Assembly (NCBI GenBank): GCA_019752115.1
Contig: JAIEMN010000020.1
Coordinates: 202,267 to 261,645 of the forward strand
Length of the DNA: 59,379 nt
Direction of reading: 5' to 3'
Source of the DNA: Gemmatimonadaceae bacterium
GTDB taxonomy: Bacteria > Gemmatimonadota > Gemmatimonadetes > Gemmatimonadales > Gemmatimonadaceae
The first letter of the stretch is position 1; each line of letters opens with the position of its first letter. Shown here in pieces: positions 16,087-24,620 of the stretch. The notes below the pieces were generated by a model that made no database searches, had not been told where the DNA came from, and saw only the letters and a program-made list of their open reading frames with translations. The translations under genes were made by a program, and so were the position numbers.

Positions 16087-16923
16087 ATGCCACCACTGTC
16101 GGCCACGGACGCCCCATCCATCACGCTCACCGCGCCCGACGGCGCGCAGGCACGCCTCTACCTGGATGGGGCGCACGTCGCCTCGTGGATTCCCGCCGGC
16201 GGAGACGAACAGCTGTTCGTCTCCGCTCGTGCATTCTATGGGCCGGGCTACGCCATCCGCGGGGGCATTCCGCTCTGCTGGCCGCAGTTCGGCAAGAGTG
16301 GGCCGCTGCAGCAGCACGGATTCGCGCGTCTGTTGCGGTGGACGGTGGTGCGTGAAGTCGCCGATGCCCACGGCGCCCGAGCGGTGCTGCGCCTTACCGA
16401 CAGCGACGCCACGCGCGCCCTCTGGCCCTTCGCGTTCACGGCGGAGCTCGCCGTATCCGTTCACGCGCGCACGCTGCGCGTGGAACTCACGGTGACCAAC
16501 ACCGATGCGCAGCCGCTCGAGTTCACGGCAGCGTTGCACCCGTACTTCCGCGTGCGCGACGCGCTGCAGGTGTCGGTTGAGGGGTTGAGTGGCTGTCGTT
16601 ACCGCGACGCATTGCAGGGCGGTGCGGAGTACACGGAAACGGCCGATGTGCTGCGCATCCCCGGACCAATCGACCGCGTGTATCTCGATACGCCCTCCGC
16701 GATCGCGCTCCATGAGCCCCATCGCACGCTGCGCATCACCAAGTCGGGCTTCCCCGAAACGGTGGTGTGGAATCCGGGCGCCGCTGGCACGAGCAGCCGC
16801 GAGGATTTTGCGCCCGGTGATGAGCAGGTCATGGTCTGTGTGGAAGCCGCCGCGGTCGATCCGCGCATCAGCGTGGTCCCCGGCGATTCGTGGACCGGGG
16901 TGCAGGAGATGACGGCCGAGTAG
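16087..16923 (+). CDS. D-hexose-6-phosphate mutarotase / aldose 1-epimerase family
   Basis: 278 residues, the usual length for YeaD-like mutarotases. Recognisable blocks are GGIPLCWPQFG, LQQHGFARLLRW (conserved His), LEFTAALHPYFRV (second conserved His) and the late acidic residue in ETVVWNPG. It interconverts anomers of sugar phosphates or free sugars. It follows the oxidoreductase with a 5-bp gap and is probably co-transcribed. No signal peptide is seen, so it should be cytoplasmic. Confidence 0.92.
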   Translation: MPPLSATDAPSITLTAPDGAQARLYLDGAHVASWIPAGGDEQLFVSARAFYGPGYAIRGGIPLCWPQFGKSGPLQQHGFARLLRWTVVREVADAHGARAVLRLTDSDATRALWPFAFTAELAVSVHARTLRVELTVTNTDAQPLEFTAALHPYFRVRDALQVSVEGLSGCRYRDALQGGAEYTETADVLRIPGPIDRVYLDTPSAIALHEPHRTLRITKSGFPETVVWNPGAAGTSSREDFAPGDEQVMVCVEAAAVDPRISVVPGDSWTGVQEMTAE

Positions 16924-16963
16924 GTACGGCGGCGGCTACGGCTGTCGCCACCGCCGTCACCCG

Positions 16964-17743
16964 TTATCGCTTGGTCAGCCCCGAGTCGGCATCTCTGGTC
17001 GTTCCTTTGACGGCCGTGTCGTCCACGACAATGGCCTCGGCCCGCTGCGCGGTGCCGGTCAGTACGACCGTGTAGGCATGCCCCGGCTGGAAGCGCATCT
17101 CCTTCTTGAGGAGCTGCTTGCCGCTGCCATCCGCCTTCACGATGAGCGTGGTGTTGAGAGGATCGACATCCTTGTAGCCCGCTTCCGACGCGAGGTTCAC
17201 GTTGTCGAAGAGCGCGTCGTCTTTGCCCTGGAAGAGTACGTCGATCTCGCCCACCCCCGTCAGGCCGTGGATCACCCGGAGCTGCGCCTTGGTGGTGTCC
17301 TTGCCGAGTTCGTCGTGCAGCACCCGCAGGCGCACGCCGCCGCCTTTCTCGGGCAGGGCGACGATCGTGTACCGAGACCCATCCATCATGATCTCGTTGT
17401 TCGACGCGATGGTAGTGTCCTTGCTGCCGCTCTGCAGTCGGAAGCGCGCGACATTCTCGGACACTTCCGTATACGGCGTCACCGTCTTGTAGTCGATGCC
17501 GGTAAAGGTCGCCTTGTCGTCGACGCTCACACTGGCGGCGCTGCCGGCGGGGAGCGCATTGATCATGCGCACCATCGACATGCCGCGGCGCTCGGCGGCG
17601 TCCGCCGTGGGGGACGCGAGCTGTCCTTCCGATGTCGTCGTCTGGACGGCCCGGTCTTCGCGACGCTCGCCCTTACAGGCGGCCGCCGCGGCGAGCGTGA
17701 GCAGCAGTGCCGGGTATCCTGCCCGGTATGCGGTGTAAGGCAT
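16964..17743 (-). CDS. DUF4397 domain lipoprotein
   Basis: 259 residues from the ATG at 17741-17743, which has a strong GGGAGG ribosome-binding site. Longer upstream frames lack one. The N-terminus MPYTAYRAGYPALLLTLAAA ends in AAAC, a lipobox. The mature protein carries MVRMINALPAGSAASVSVDD and VRLRVLHDELGKDTTKAQ followed by LRVIHGLTG, the VRVVHAxPDA-like repeats of DUF4397, a beta-rich surface domain. Function is unknown. It is downstream of hisIE with a 150-bp gap (17744-17895) in which I see no clear signal. Confidence 0.8.
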   Translation of the reverse strand: MPYTAYRAGYPALLLTLAAAAACKGERREDRAVQTTTSEGQLASPTADAAERRGMSMVRMINALPAGSAASVSVDDKATFTGIDYKTVTPYTEVSENVARFRLQSGSKDTTIASNNEIMMDGSRYTIVALPEKGGGVRLRVLHDELGKDTTKAQLRVIHGLTGVGEIDVLFQGKDDALFDNVNLASEAGYKDVDPLNTTLIVKADGSGKQLLKKEMRFQPGHAYTVVLTGTAQRAEAIVVDDTAVKGTTRDADSGLTKR

Positions 17744-17895
17744 GCGTACCTCCCATGAGAGACTGCGACGTCCGCCGATCAGACTCATGAGGAGGGCAAC
17801 GATGCCACTCAATCCCTTCCTGAGCAGTCGGCGCCTCCCACGGCCGATTGCCGGGGAGGCGTGCACCAACCACTCGTTGCAGGGGGCGTGCCGAA

Positions 17896-18507
17896 CTATC
17901 GGGCGCGGGCCGCGAGCACCGCGCGGACACCCTCGAGCGAGCCACCCACGGCGCGCAGGGCGACGAGCGCATGGTAGAGCAGATCGGCGGTCTCTTCGGT
18001 GGCACGCTCGACATCGCCGTCCACACAGGCGGTCGCGAGCTCGACCGCCTCTTCGCCCAGCTTCTTGAGGCGCAGGTTGCGATCGGCCAGCAGACGCTGC
18101 GTGTAGCTCGGTTTCTCGGCGGGTGCGGCACTCGCGCGCGACGCAATGGTGGCGTCGAGTGCGCCCAGCACGTCAGCCGCCAGCGCCTCATCGCGGAAGC
18201 ACGAGACGGTGCCCTCGTGGCAGGCCGGGCCGGCGGGCCGGACCCGCGCCAGCACGGCATCGCGGTCGCAATCCGCAGTGAGTGACACCACGTGCTGCAC
18301 GTTGCCGCTGGTGCCACCCTTGTGCCAGAGCCCGCGGCTGCGCGAGCGATAGTGCATCTCGCCGGTGCGCAGGGTCACCTCCAGCGCTTCGCGATCGGCG
18401 TGCGCCACCATGAGCACGGCCCCACTCTGCACATCCTGCGTCACCACCGTGACGAGGCCGTTGCCCTTGCTGAAATCCAACGTATCGAGATCGAGCGTCG
18501 CGCTCAT
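17896..18507 (-). CDS. hisI: Phosphoribosyl-AMP cyclohydrolase / phosphoribosyl-ATP pyrophosphatase
   Basis: 203 residues, a fused HisIE enzyme for steps two and three of histidine synthesis. The N-terminal HisI domain has MVAHADREALEVT, MHYRSRSRGLWHKG, then SGNVQHVVS and metal-binding DCDRDA plus a Cys in GPACHEG. The C-terminal HisE domain has SYTQRLLADRNLRLKKLGEE, EAVELATAC and ADLLYHALVAL. Its ATG overlaps the hisN stop (18504-18507), so translation is coupled. It is the last gene of the his cluster. Confidence 0.95.
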   Translation of the reverse strand: MSATLDLDTLDFSKGNGLVTVVTQDVQSGAVLMVAHADREALEVTLRTGEMHYRSRSRGLWHKGGTSGNVQHVVSLTADCDRDAVLARVRPAGPACHEGTVSCFRDEALAADVLGALDATIASRASAAPAEKPSYTQRLLADRNLRLKKLGEEAVELATACVDGDVERATEETADLLYHALVALRAVGGSLEGVRAVLAARAR

Positions 18508-19283
18508 GGCGTCGTCACAGAAGGTTCAAGAAGATGCGCGCGCGCGGCCGCGGCGACGCCCGCGTTGGTGGCGATGACATCACCACCGAAGGCGGTCGCG
18601 GTACCGCGCCAGTCGGTGAAGACCCCACCGGCTTCGGTAATGAGCGGATACACCGCCGCCGCATCCCACGGGTTCACGATGTCATCCACCATGATCTCCG
18701 CGCGCCCGGTGGCCACCAGCAGATATCCGTAGCAATCCCCCCAGGTGCGTGACACGCCACACTCGCGCGACAGCGCCTGCCAGCGCGGGCGCCGCGCGGC
18801 GCGCTCGGGGAACCGCTCATCGGTAATGAGGCAGGTGGACTCGGCGAGCGTGCCGATGCGGGACACCGACGCGCGCGACCCGTTCCACCAGCACCCTTCG
18901 CCGGGCGCCGCCGCCACGAGCTCGCCCACCGCCGGGTAGCAGGCCGCGCCAGCGAGCACGGTATCGCCCTCGCAGCACGCGACGAGCGTCCCCCACAGTG
19001 GCACGCCACGCACAAAGGCCTTGGTGCCATCAATGGGATCGAGAATCCACCGACGCTTCGCGTCGGCACGCTCGAGGCCGAACTCTTCACCGAAGAGCCC
19101 ATCCTGCGGAAAGCGCTGCGACAACCACGCACGCGCCTCCTGCTCAGCGGTGCGGTCGGCAATGGTCACCGGACTCCCATCGCCCTTGGTCTCCACGGCG
19201 AAATCCTTCCGGTACCACTGCATGGCGACGTTCGCAGCAAACTCGGCCACCTCGGCGGCAGCCTGCAGCAGGGAGTCACTCAT
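18504..19283 (-). CDS. hisN: Histidinol-phosphatase, inositol-monophosphatase type
   Basis: 259 residues. The metal-binding IMPase motifs are present: GEEFG, WILDPIDGTKAF and WDAAAVYPLITEAGG. Position between hisF and hisIE makes histidinol-phosphate the likely substrate rather than inositol phosphate. It is separated from the upstream hisF stop by 229 bp holding a long palindrome, the only real gap in the his cluster, while it overlaps hisIE by 4 bp. Confidence 0.92.
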   Translation of the reverse strand: MSDSLLQAAAEVAEFAANVAMQWYRKDFAVETKGDGSPVTIADRTAEQEARAWLSQRFPQDGLFGEEFGLERADAKRRWILDPIDGTKAFVRGVPLWGTLVACCEGDTVLAGAACYPAVGELVAAAPGEGCWWNGSRASVSRIGTLAESTCLITDERFPERAARRPRWQALSRECGVSRTWGDCYGYLLVATGRAEIMVDDIVNPWDAAAVYPLITEAGGVFTDWRGTATAFGGDVIATNAGVAAAARAHLLEPSVTTP

Positions 19284-19302
19284 GTTCTGATCGGTCGAGG
19301 GA

Positions 19303-19512
19303 ATGGTCGGTCATCGGACAACTATGGAGGTGGGAGTCGGGATCGGGCACAGACGTGGGGGTCGGAGTGCCGGCGACCAGGTCTTGCTGCGACACAGGCA
19401 TCGCTGTTCAACGGCGACCGTGGCGCCAGCAGGTCGTTCGGAAATTCCACTCCGACCCGGACCTCCGAGCCCGATCCCGACTCCCACCTCCATAGTCGTC
19501 CATAGTCCCTCG
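19303..19512. repeat. Long intergenic palindrome inside the his cluster (GGACAACTATGGA family)
   Basis: The outer blocks are GGACAACTATGGA (19316-19328) and TCCATAGTCGTCC (19489-19501). The inner perfect 17-bp pair is GGGAGTCGGGATCGGGC (19332-19348) with 19469-19485, and further blocks GGGGGTCGGAGTG and CACTCCGACCC pair inside. The apical loop contains CTTGCTGCG (19383-19391), also found in the 55-kb copy. It sits between hisF and hisN, both on the minus strand. Confidence 0.9.
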
Positions 19513-20283
19513 TCAGACCTCCGAATACTCGCGCACCACCAGCCCCGCCGCGCGCATCGCATCCTTGAGCGCATGCACCGTCGTCAGCCCGTCATGCAGA
19601 ATGCCGGCAACGAGTACGGCATCGGCGTTGGCCTGCTGGACCGCGTCCACCAGATGCTGCGCGGTGCCGGCGCCGCCGCTGGCGATGACGGGGACGTTCA
19701 CGGCGTTGGCCACCGCGCGGGTGATCTCGAGGTCGTAGCCCGTGCGGGCGCCGTCGCGATCGATGCTGGTGAGCAGGATCTCGCCGGCGCCGCGCGCGAC
19801 GCACTCCTGCGCCCAGGCGACCGCTTCGAGCGGCGTTTCCTCACGACCGCCCTTCACCCACACCTTGTAGACGCCGTCGGCGTTCTGCTTGGCATCGATG
19901 CTCGCGACCACGCATTGCGCACCGAAGCGATCGGCCGCTTCGGTGAGCACCTGCGGATTGGTGACCGCCGCCGAGTTGAGCGACACCTTGTCGGCGCCGG
20001 CGCGCAGGGCGCGGGCGACATCCTCGGCCGTGCGCACACCCCCGCCGATCGTCAGCGGGATGAACAGCCGCTCGGCCGTGCGACGCGCCACGTCGAGCAG
20101 CGTGGCGCGTTCTTCGGCGCTCGCCGAGATGTCGAGAAAGGTGATTTCGTCGGCGCCTTCGAGCTCGTAGCGCTCGGAGAGCGCCACCGGGTCGCCCACA
20201 TCGCGGAGCCCCACGAAGTTCACGCCTTTCACCACGCGCCCGCCCTTCACATCCAGGCAGACGATCACACGTCGCGTCAGCAT
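19513..20283 (-). CDS. hisF: Imidazole glycerol phosphate synthase, cyclase subunit
   Basis: 256 residues, a complete TIM barrel. CLDVKGGRVVKGVNF holds the first catalytic Asp and VVASIDAKQNADG the second; phosphate-binding GGGVRTAEDV and IASGGAGTAQH are intact. With HisH it converts PRFAR and glutamine-derived ammonia to IGP and AICAR. Its start is 3 bp after the hisB stop. Confidence 0.97.
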   Translation of the reverse strand: MLTRRVIVCLDVKGGRVVKGVNFVGLRDVGDPVALSERYELEGADEITFLDISASAEERATLLDVARRTAERLFIPLTIGGGVRTAEDVARALRAGADKVSLNSAAVTNPQVLTEAADRFGAQCVVASIDAKQNADGVYKVWVKGGREETPLEAVAWAQECVARGAGEILLTSIDRDGARTGYDLEITRAVANAVNVPVIASGGAGTAQHLVDAVQQANADAVLVAGILHDGLTTVHALKDAMRAAGLVVREYSEV

Positions 20284-20286
20284 GCG

Positions 20287-20835
20287 TCAGGACCGCGCGT
20301 CGGTGATGTCGAGCCGCACCGCGCCCTTGGTGCTGAACACCGCGCCCGTTTCGGTGAGCGCCTGCCGCACGCAGAAGCCAAGCCCCTTGATGGCCGCTTC
20401 CACGATGTGGTGCCGGTCGAACCCGCGCAGCACGCGCACGTGCAGCGTAGCCTTGGCGTTGTCGGCAAAGGAGCGCAGGAAGTGTTCGTACAGCTTGGAC
20501 GGAAGCTTGCCGCGATAGTACGGGCGCCCGCCGAGGTCGAGGACGACCTGCACCAGTGCATCGTCCATGGGCACCGTGCGCTCGCCGTAGCGTGCGCAGC
20601 CGGCTGGCGTGAAGGCCGCGACCGCCTGGCCAAGCGTGATGGCGACGTCTTCGATGAGATGATGCCGCAGGTCGCCGCTGGCCTGCACGTCGAGGTCCAC
20701 ACCAGCATAGCGCGCGAAGGCGACCAGCATGTGATCGAGGAACGGCTCGCCGGTGGCGACGGTGGCGACACCGGTGCCTTCGGTGATGGCGATGCGGATC
20801 TTGGTTTCCTTGGACTCGCGAACGACGACGGTCAT
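20287..20835 (-). CDS. hisB: Imidazoleglycerol-phosphate dehydratase
   Basis: 182 residues, the monofunctional form. I start at MTVVVRESKETKIR because its ATG overlaps the hisA stop by 4 bp. The manganese-binding motifs are DLRHHLIEDVAI and DRHHIVEAAIKG, and EPFLDHMLVAF is conserved. It dehydrates IGP to imidazole-acetol phosphate. The phosphatase step normally fused to it in enterobacteria is supplied by hisN. Confidence 0.97.
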   Translation of the reverse strand: MTVVVRESKETKIRIAITEGTGVATVATGEPFLDHMLVAFARYAGVDLDVQASGDLRHHLIEDVAITLGQAVAAFTPAGCARYGERTVPMDDALVQVVLDLGGRPYYRGKLPSKLYEHFLRSFADNAKATLHVRVLRGFDRHHIVEAAIKGLGFCVRQALTETGAVFSTKGAVRLDITDARS

Positions 20836-21545
20836 GCTCCGAACTCCTCGGCCAGTCGGCGCGGATCGATCGCGCCCGTGTAGAGTGCCATGCCCAGCAC
20901 CGCGCCAGCCAGGCCGCGATGATCGAGCGCCCGCATGTCTTCCAGACTTGTCACCCCCCCCGACGCGAAGACGGGCCACGCGCTCGCCTCGGCGACGTCT
21001 TCCATGAGGGGCAGGTCGGTGCCCTGCATCTGCCCTTCGCGATGCACGGCCGTGACCAGCACGCCGGCGAGCGGCAGATCGCGCAGCTCGGTCATGAAAT
21101 CCACGACGTCCAGCCGCGACGTTTCCGCCCACCCCTTCGTGACGACCAACCGCTCGCGCACATCGGCGGCGATGATGAGCCGCCCCGGGAAGTGATGCGC
21201 CATCTCGGCGCGCCAGTCTTCGTCTTCCACCGCGCGCGTGCCGACGACTACCCAGGTCGCGCCTTCTTCGAGCAGCCGCTCGATGCGGGCTTCGTCGCGC
21301 ACGCCCCCGCCGACCTGCACCGGGACCGGGCTTTCGCGCAGCAGGTCGCGAATCACTTCGCTGTTCGCGCCGCGGCCGGTGGCGGCATCGAGATCCACGA
21401 TGTGCAACCGATTGAAGCCGGCATCGACCCAATCACGCGCGACACCGCGCGGATCATCGAGCCGCACCTGTTCGCGGTCGTAATCGCCGCCCACGAGCTG
21501 CACGCAGTGGCCACCACGCAGGTCCACCGCCGGAATTGCGATCAT
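20832..21545 (-). CDS. hisA: ProFAR isomerase
   Basis: 237 residues from MIAIPAVDLRGGHCVQL. Typical barrel motifs follow: VDLDAATG, VQVGGGVRDEARI, GTRAVED and FASGGVTSLEDM. It isomerises ProFAR to PRFAR. The start overlaps the hisH stop by 4 bp (21542-21545) and its stop overlaps hisB by 4 bp. Confidence 0.96.
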   Translation of the reverse strand: MIAIPAVDLRGGHCVQLVGGDYDREQVRLDDPRGVARDWVDAGFNRLHIVDLDAATGRGANSEVIRDLLRESPVPVQVGGGVRDEARIERLLEEGATWVVVGTRAVEDEDWRAEMAHHFPGRLIIAADVRERLVVTKGWAETSRLDVVDFMTELRDLPLAGVLVTAVHREGQMQGTDLPLMEDVAEASAWPVFASGGVTSLEDMRALDHRGLAGAVLGMALYTGAIDPRRLAEEFGA

Positions 21546-22198
21546 GTGCTGCTCCTCGAGCCGTAGCGGCGCGCCCGCGCCATGTTCAGGAAGGCCTTCA
21601 CGAACGCCACACCCGGGGCGCTCGACTTTTCGGGGTGAAACTGCGTCCCCACCACGTTCGCGCGCCGCACGGCGGCCGGGAAGCGATCGCCTTCGTGTTC
21701 GCTCCACGCCGTTACGTAAGGGAGGCCGTTTGCCGTGGGGCGCCCCACGAAGCTGTTCGCGTAGTAGGCCACCGCCATCTGCGCCTCGCGCAGCAGCGGC
21801 TCCGAGACGTCGGAGAGACCGTTCCACCCGATCTGGGGGATGCGGGCGGCGGTGAGCTTCTGCACCTGACCGGGGACGATGCCGAGCCCCGCGCCCGGTC
21901 CTTCATCGCTGCCGTCGAAGAAGAGCTGCATACCGAGGCAGATGCCGAGGGCCGGCAGGCCACCCAGCAGCGCGTCGCGCATGGCCTCGCGACCACTCGC
22001 GAGACGCTCGGCGGCGGGCGCGAACGCTCCCACGCCGGGGAGGACGACGGCATCGGTGTCCACCACGGCGCGGGCGGCATCGGTATCGACCCGCACGGTG
22101 GCGCCGCCGGCTTCGAGCGCCTTTACCAGCGAATGCAGATTGCCCGCGCCGTAGTCAAAGACGGCGACGTGCAACGGCGCAGTGTCTACTTCGCTCAC
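21542..22198 (-). CDS. hisH: Imidazole glycerol phosphate synthase, glutaminase subunit
   Basis: 218 residues from a GTG at 22196-22198 that overlaps the hisC stop (GTGA). VAVFDYGAGNLHSLVKAL opens the class I glutaminase fold; the nucleophile Cys is in GICLGMQLFFDGS and the His/Glu pair in GTQFHPEKS. It supplies ammonia to HisF, which is encoded two genes downstream. Confidence 0.96.
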   Translation of the reverse strand: MSEVDTAPLHVAVFDYGAGNLHSLVKALEAGGATVRVDTDAARAVVDTDAVVLPGVGAFAPAAERLASGREAMRDALLGGLPALGICLGMQLFFDGSDEGPGAGLGIVPGQVQKLTAARIPQIGWNGLSDVSEPLLREAQMAVAYYANSFVGRPTANGLPYVTAWSEHEGDRFPAAVRRANVVGTQFHPEKSSAPGVAFVKAFLNMARARRYGSRSST

Positions 22199-23265
22199 GG
22201 ATTCACCTCCGCCGTGGCGGCATGGAAGGCCGCGAGGAACTGCTCGAGCAGCTCCCACGGGCCCACCGAGATGCGCAGCGTGTCACCCACATGCGGCAAG
22301 CCTTCGAACGGGCGCGCTGCCACCCCACGGGCGCGCAGTGCCTGCCCCACCGCGACGGCGTTGCGGACCGGCACGCACACATAGTTGGCCGCCGAGGGGA
22401 GTGGCGCGTAGCCGCGCGTGCGCAGTGCCGCCGCGAGGCGGTCGCGGTTCTCGACGGCCAGCGCGACGTGCGTGCGCACCCATGCCATGTCTTCGCGGAG
22501 CGCGGCGAGTGCGATCTGTTCAGCCATCGCGTTGAGCTTGTACGGCCCGCGCGATTTCTCCACGTCGCGCACGAGTGCCGGCGCGCCGATGCCGTAGCCC
22601 ACGCGCAGGCCAGCGAGGCCGAACGCCTTGGACATCGTGCGAATCACGAGCAGGTTGCTCGTGCGGTTGGCGAGATCCACCGCCGACACGCCCGCGAACT
22701 CCGCGTACGCTTCGTCGAGAAAGACCACGCCGCCGCGCGCGTCCATCTCCCGCACCGCGCGCTCGATCGTGTCACGGGCCACCAGCGCGCCGGTGGGATT
22801 ATTGGGCGAACAGAGATAGAGAATGCGCGGGTTCGCGGCGAGCAGCGCGTCGAGATCGGGCTGCTGATCGGCGCGTTCGGTCACGCCGACGTAGCGGAGC
22901 CCATTCATCTGCGCGAAGATGGGAATCATCGCGAAGCTCGGCTCGGGGCTCGCCACCACACTGCCCGGTTCCCCGAAGGCGCGCATGGCGCTGTCGAGGA
23001 TGTCGTCGGAGCCACAGCCGGTCACGAGCCGATCGGGCGTCGTCCCCACGAAGGTCGCGAGCGCCTCCTTGAGTTCCGCCGCATAGAGCGACGGATAGCG
23101 CGTGATGCGCGCCACCGGCATCTCCCGCCAGGTGCGTTCCGCGACCGGCGGCATCCCCCACAGGTTCGTGTTGTCGGTGAGGTCGAGCGCGACCGGGGTG
23201 CGCTTGGGGTCGTAGAGCGGCACGCCGTCGTACAGCGCGCGCGCAAAGGCCAACCGCTCGCTCAT
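22195..23265 (-). CDS. hisC: Histidinol-phosphate aminotransferase
   Basis: 356 residues from the ATG at 23263-23265, which overlaps the hisD stop. It is a fold-type I PLP enzyme: SPNNPTGALV, the FLDEAYAEF strand and the PLP lysine in RTMSKAFGLAGLRVGY. SYNONYMOUS alternatives such as an aromatic aminotransferase are possible by family, but the operon position settles the assignment. Confidence 0.95.
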   Translation of the reverse strand: MSERLAFARALYDGVPLYDPKRTPVALDLTDNTNLWGMPPVAERTWREMPVARITRYPSLYAAELKEALATFVGTTPDRLVTGCGSDDILDSAMRAFGEPGSVVASPEPSFAMIPIFAQMNGLRYVGVTERADQQPDLDALLAANPRILYLCSPNNPTGALVARDTIERAVREMDARGGVVFLDEAYAEFAGVSAVDLANRTSNLLVIRTMSKAFGLAGLRVGYGIGAPALVRDVEKSRGPYKLNAMAEQIALAALREDMAWVRTHVALAVENRDRLAAALRTRGYAPLPSAANYVCVPVRNAVAVGQALRARGVAARPFEGLPHVGDTLRISVGPWELLEQFLAAFHAATAEVNP

Positions 23266-24620
23266 CGTGCCGCCTCCCACGCCCGCGCGGCGGCCGCGTG
23301 TGCGGGCAGCCCTTCGGCGTCGGCAAAGCGCCCCACATCATCGGCGAGTGCCGCGGCGGCGGCCGGTGAGACTTCCTGCCAGGTGGTCCAGCGCACGAAG
23401 TCGAGTGTGGACAGCCCGGAGTACGAGCGGCCCGCGCCGGCGGTGGGCAGCACGTGATTGGCGCCGGTCATGTAATCGCCGTAGGCCACCGAGCTGGAGG
23501 CGCCCACGAAAATCGTGCCGGCACTGCGCAGCTGCGCGAGCGTGTCGGCGCGTTCGGCCTCGTTCACCACCAGCAGCAGATGCTCGGCGGCCCATTCATT
23601 CGCGAAGGCGATGCCTTCGGCGAGCGTGTCGAACCAGACGATGCCGCCCCGCGCGGCGAGACTCGCGCGCACGATGTCCGCGCGCGGTGCCGTCGCGAGC
23701 TGCGCGTCGAGCGCCTTCTCGATGGCGATCGCCAGCGCGCCCACCGGACCCGCGCTCTTCACGAGCACGGTGATGACCGCGGCATCGGGGTCGTGCTCGG
23801 CCTGCGCCATCATCTCGCGCGCGATCGCGGTGGCATCGGCCGACGCATCGGCCAGCACGAGCAGCTCACTCGGCCCGGCCGGCGAGTCGATGGCCACGTG
23901 CGAGACGAGCTGCAGCTTGGCTTCCGCGACCCAGGCGTTGCCGGGCCCCATGATGCGGTCCACGCGCGGCACGGTGGCCGTGCCGAGGGCCATGGCGGCG
24001 ATGGCGCCGGCGCCGCCCAGAGCGAAGACGCGATCGACGCCGGCGAGCGCGGCGGCGGCGAGCACCACTTCCGACGGCCGCCCATCGGGGCCCGGCGGGG
24101 AGCAGACGATGACCTCACCCACGTCGGCCACCCGCGCCGGAACGGCCCCCATGAGCAGCGAGCTGGGATACGCGGCGCGCCCACCGGGCGCATAAATCCC
24201 CACCCGGGCGAGCGGGTCGGGGCGGCGCCCGACCACGATCCCGGGCTCCGGCGAGCAGTGCGTGGCCTGCGGCCGGAAGGCCTCGTGTACCGCCGCGATG
24301 TTCCGGGCCGACCGCTCGAGGGAGCGCCGGAGCCCGGGATCGAGGCGGTCGAGGGCCTCGGTCCAGGCCGCGCGCGGCACTTCCAGCGAGGCGAGGGCGA
24401 CGCGATCAAAGTCGCGGGCAAAGCGGCGTAGCGCCTCGTCGCCGTTCTTCCGCACCTCTTCAATGATGGCGGTCGTTCGGATCCTAACGGTGGCGTCGGT
24501 GGTGGACGACCGGTCCACCAGCGCCCGCCGCGTGTCCGGGGTCAGATCGGCGACGGGGCCCCGGGCGCGCAACGCGAGCCGGCCGGCCACGCGCCCGTCG
24601 TTTGGAGGCGCCGCACTCAC
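23262..24620 (-). CDS. hisD: Histidinol dehydrogenase
   Basis: 452 residues from a GTG at 24618-24620 that overlaps the hisG stop. Motifs are VGIYAPGGRAAYPSS, DRIMGPGNAWVAEAK, SPAGPSELLVLAD with zinc ligands in MMAQAEHDPDA, and ASSSVAYGDYMTGANHVLPT near the C-terminus. It performs the last two NAD-dependent oxidations to histidine. The first 35 residues are less conserved, so a slightly later start is possible. Confidence 0.96.
   Translation of the reverse strand: MSAAPPNDGRVAGRLALRARGPVADLTPDTRRALVDRSSTTDATVRIRTTAIIEEVRKNGDEALRRFARDFDRVALASLEVPRAAWTEALDRLDPGLRRSLERSARNIAAVHEAFRPQATHCSPEPGIVVGRRPDPLARVGIYAPGGRAAYPSSLLMGAVPARVADVGEVIVCSPPGPDGRPSEVVLAAAALAGVDRVFALGGAGAIAAMALGTATVPRVDRIMGPGNAWVAEAKLQLVSHVAIDSPAGPSELLVLADASADATAIAREMMAQAEHDPDAAVITVLVKSAGPVGALAIAIEKALDAQLATAPRADIVRASLAARGGIVWFDTLAEGIAFANEWAAEHLLLVVNEAERADTLAQLRSAGTIFVGASSSVAYGDYMTGANHVLPTAGAGRSYSGLSTLDFVRWTTWQEVSPAAAAALADDVGRFADAEGLPAHAAAARAWEAAR

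Noticed and set aside
14498-16117. A long open frame on the minus strand across the Gfo/Idh/MocA gene
   Set aside because: It is antisense to a gene with clear Tat signal and Rossmann motifs and is Arg/His-rich, as expected from a high-GC shadow frame.
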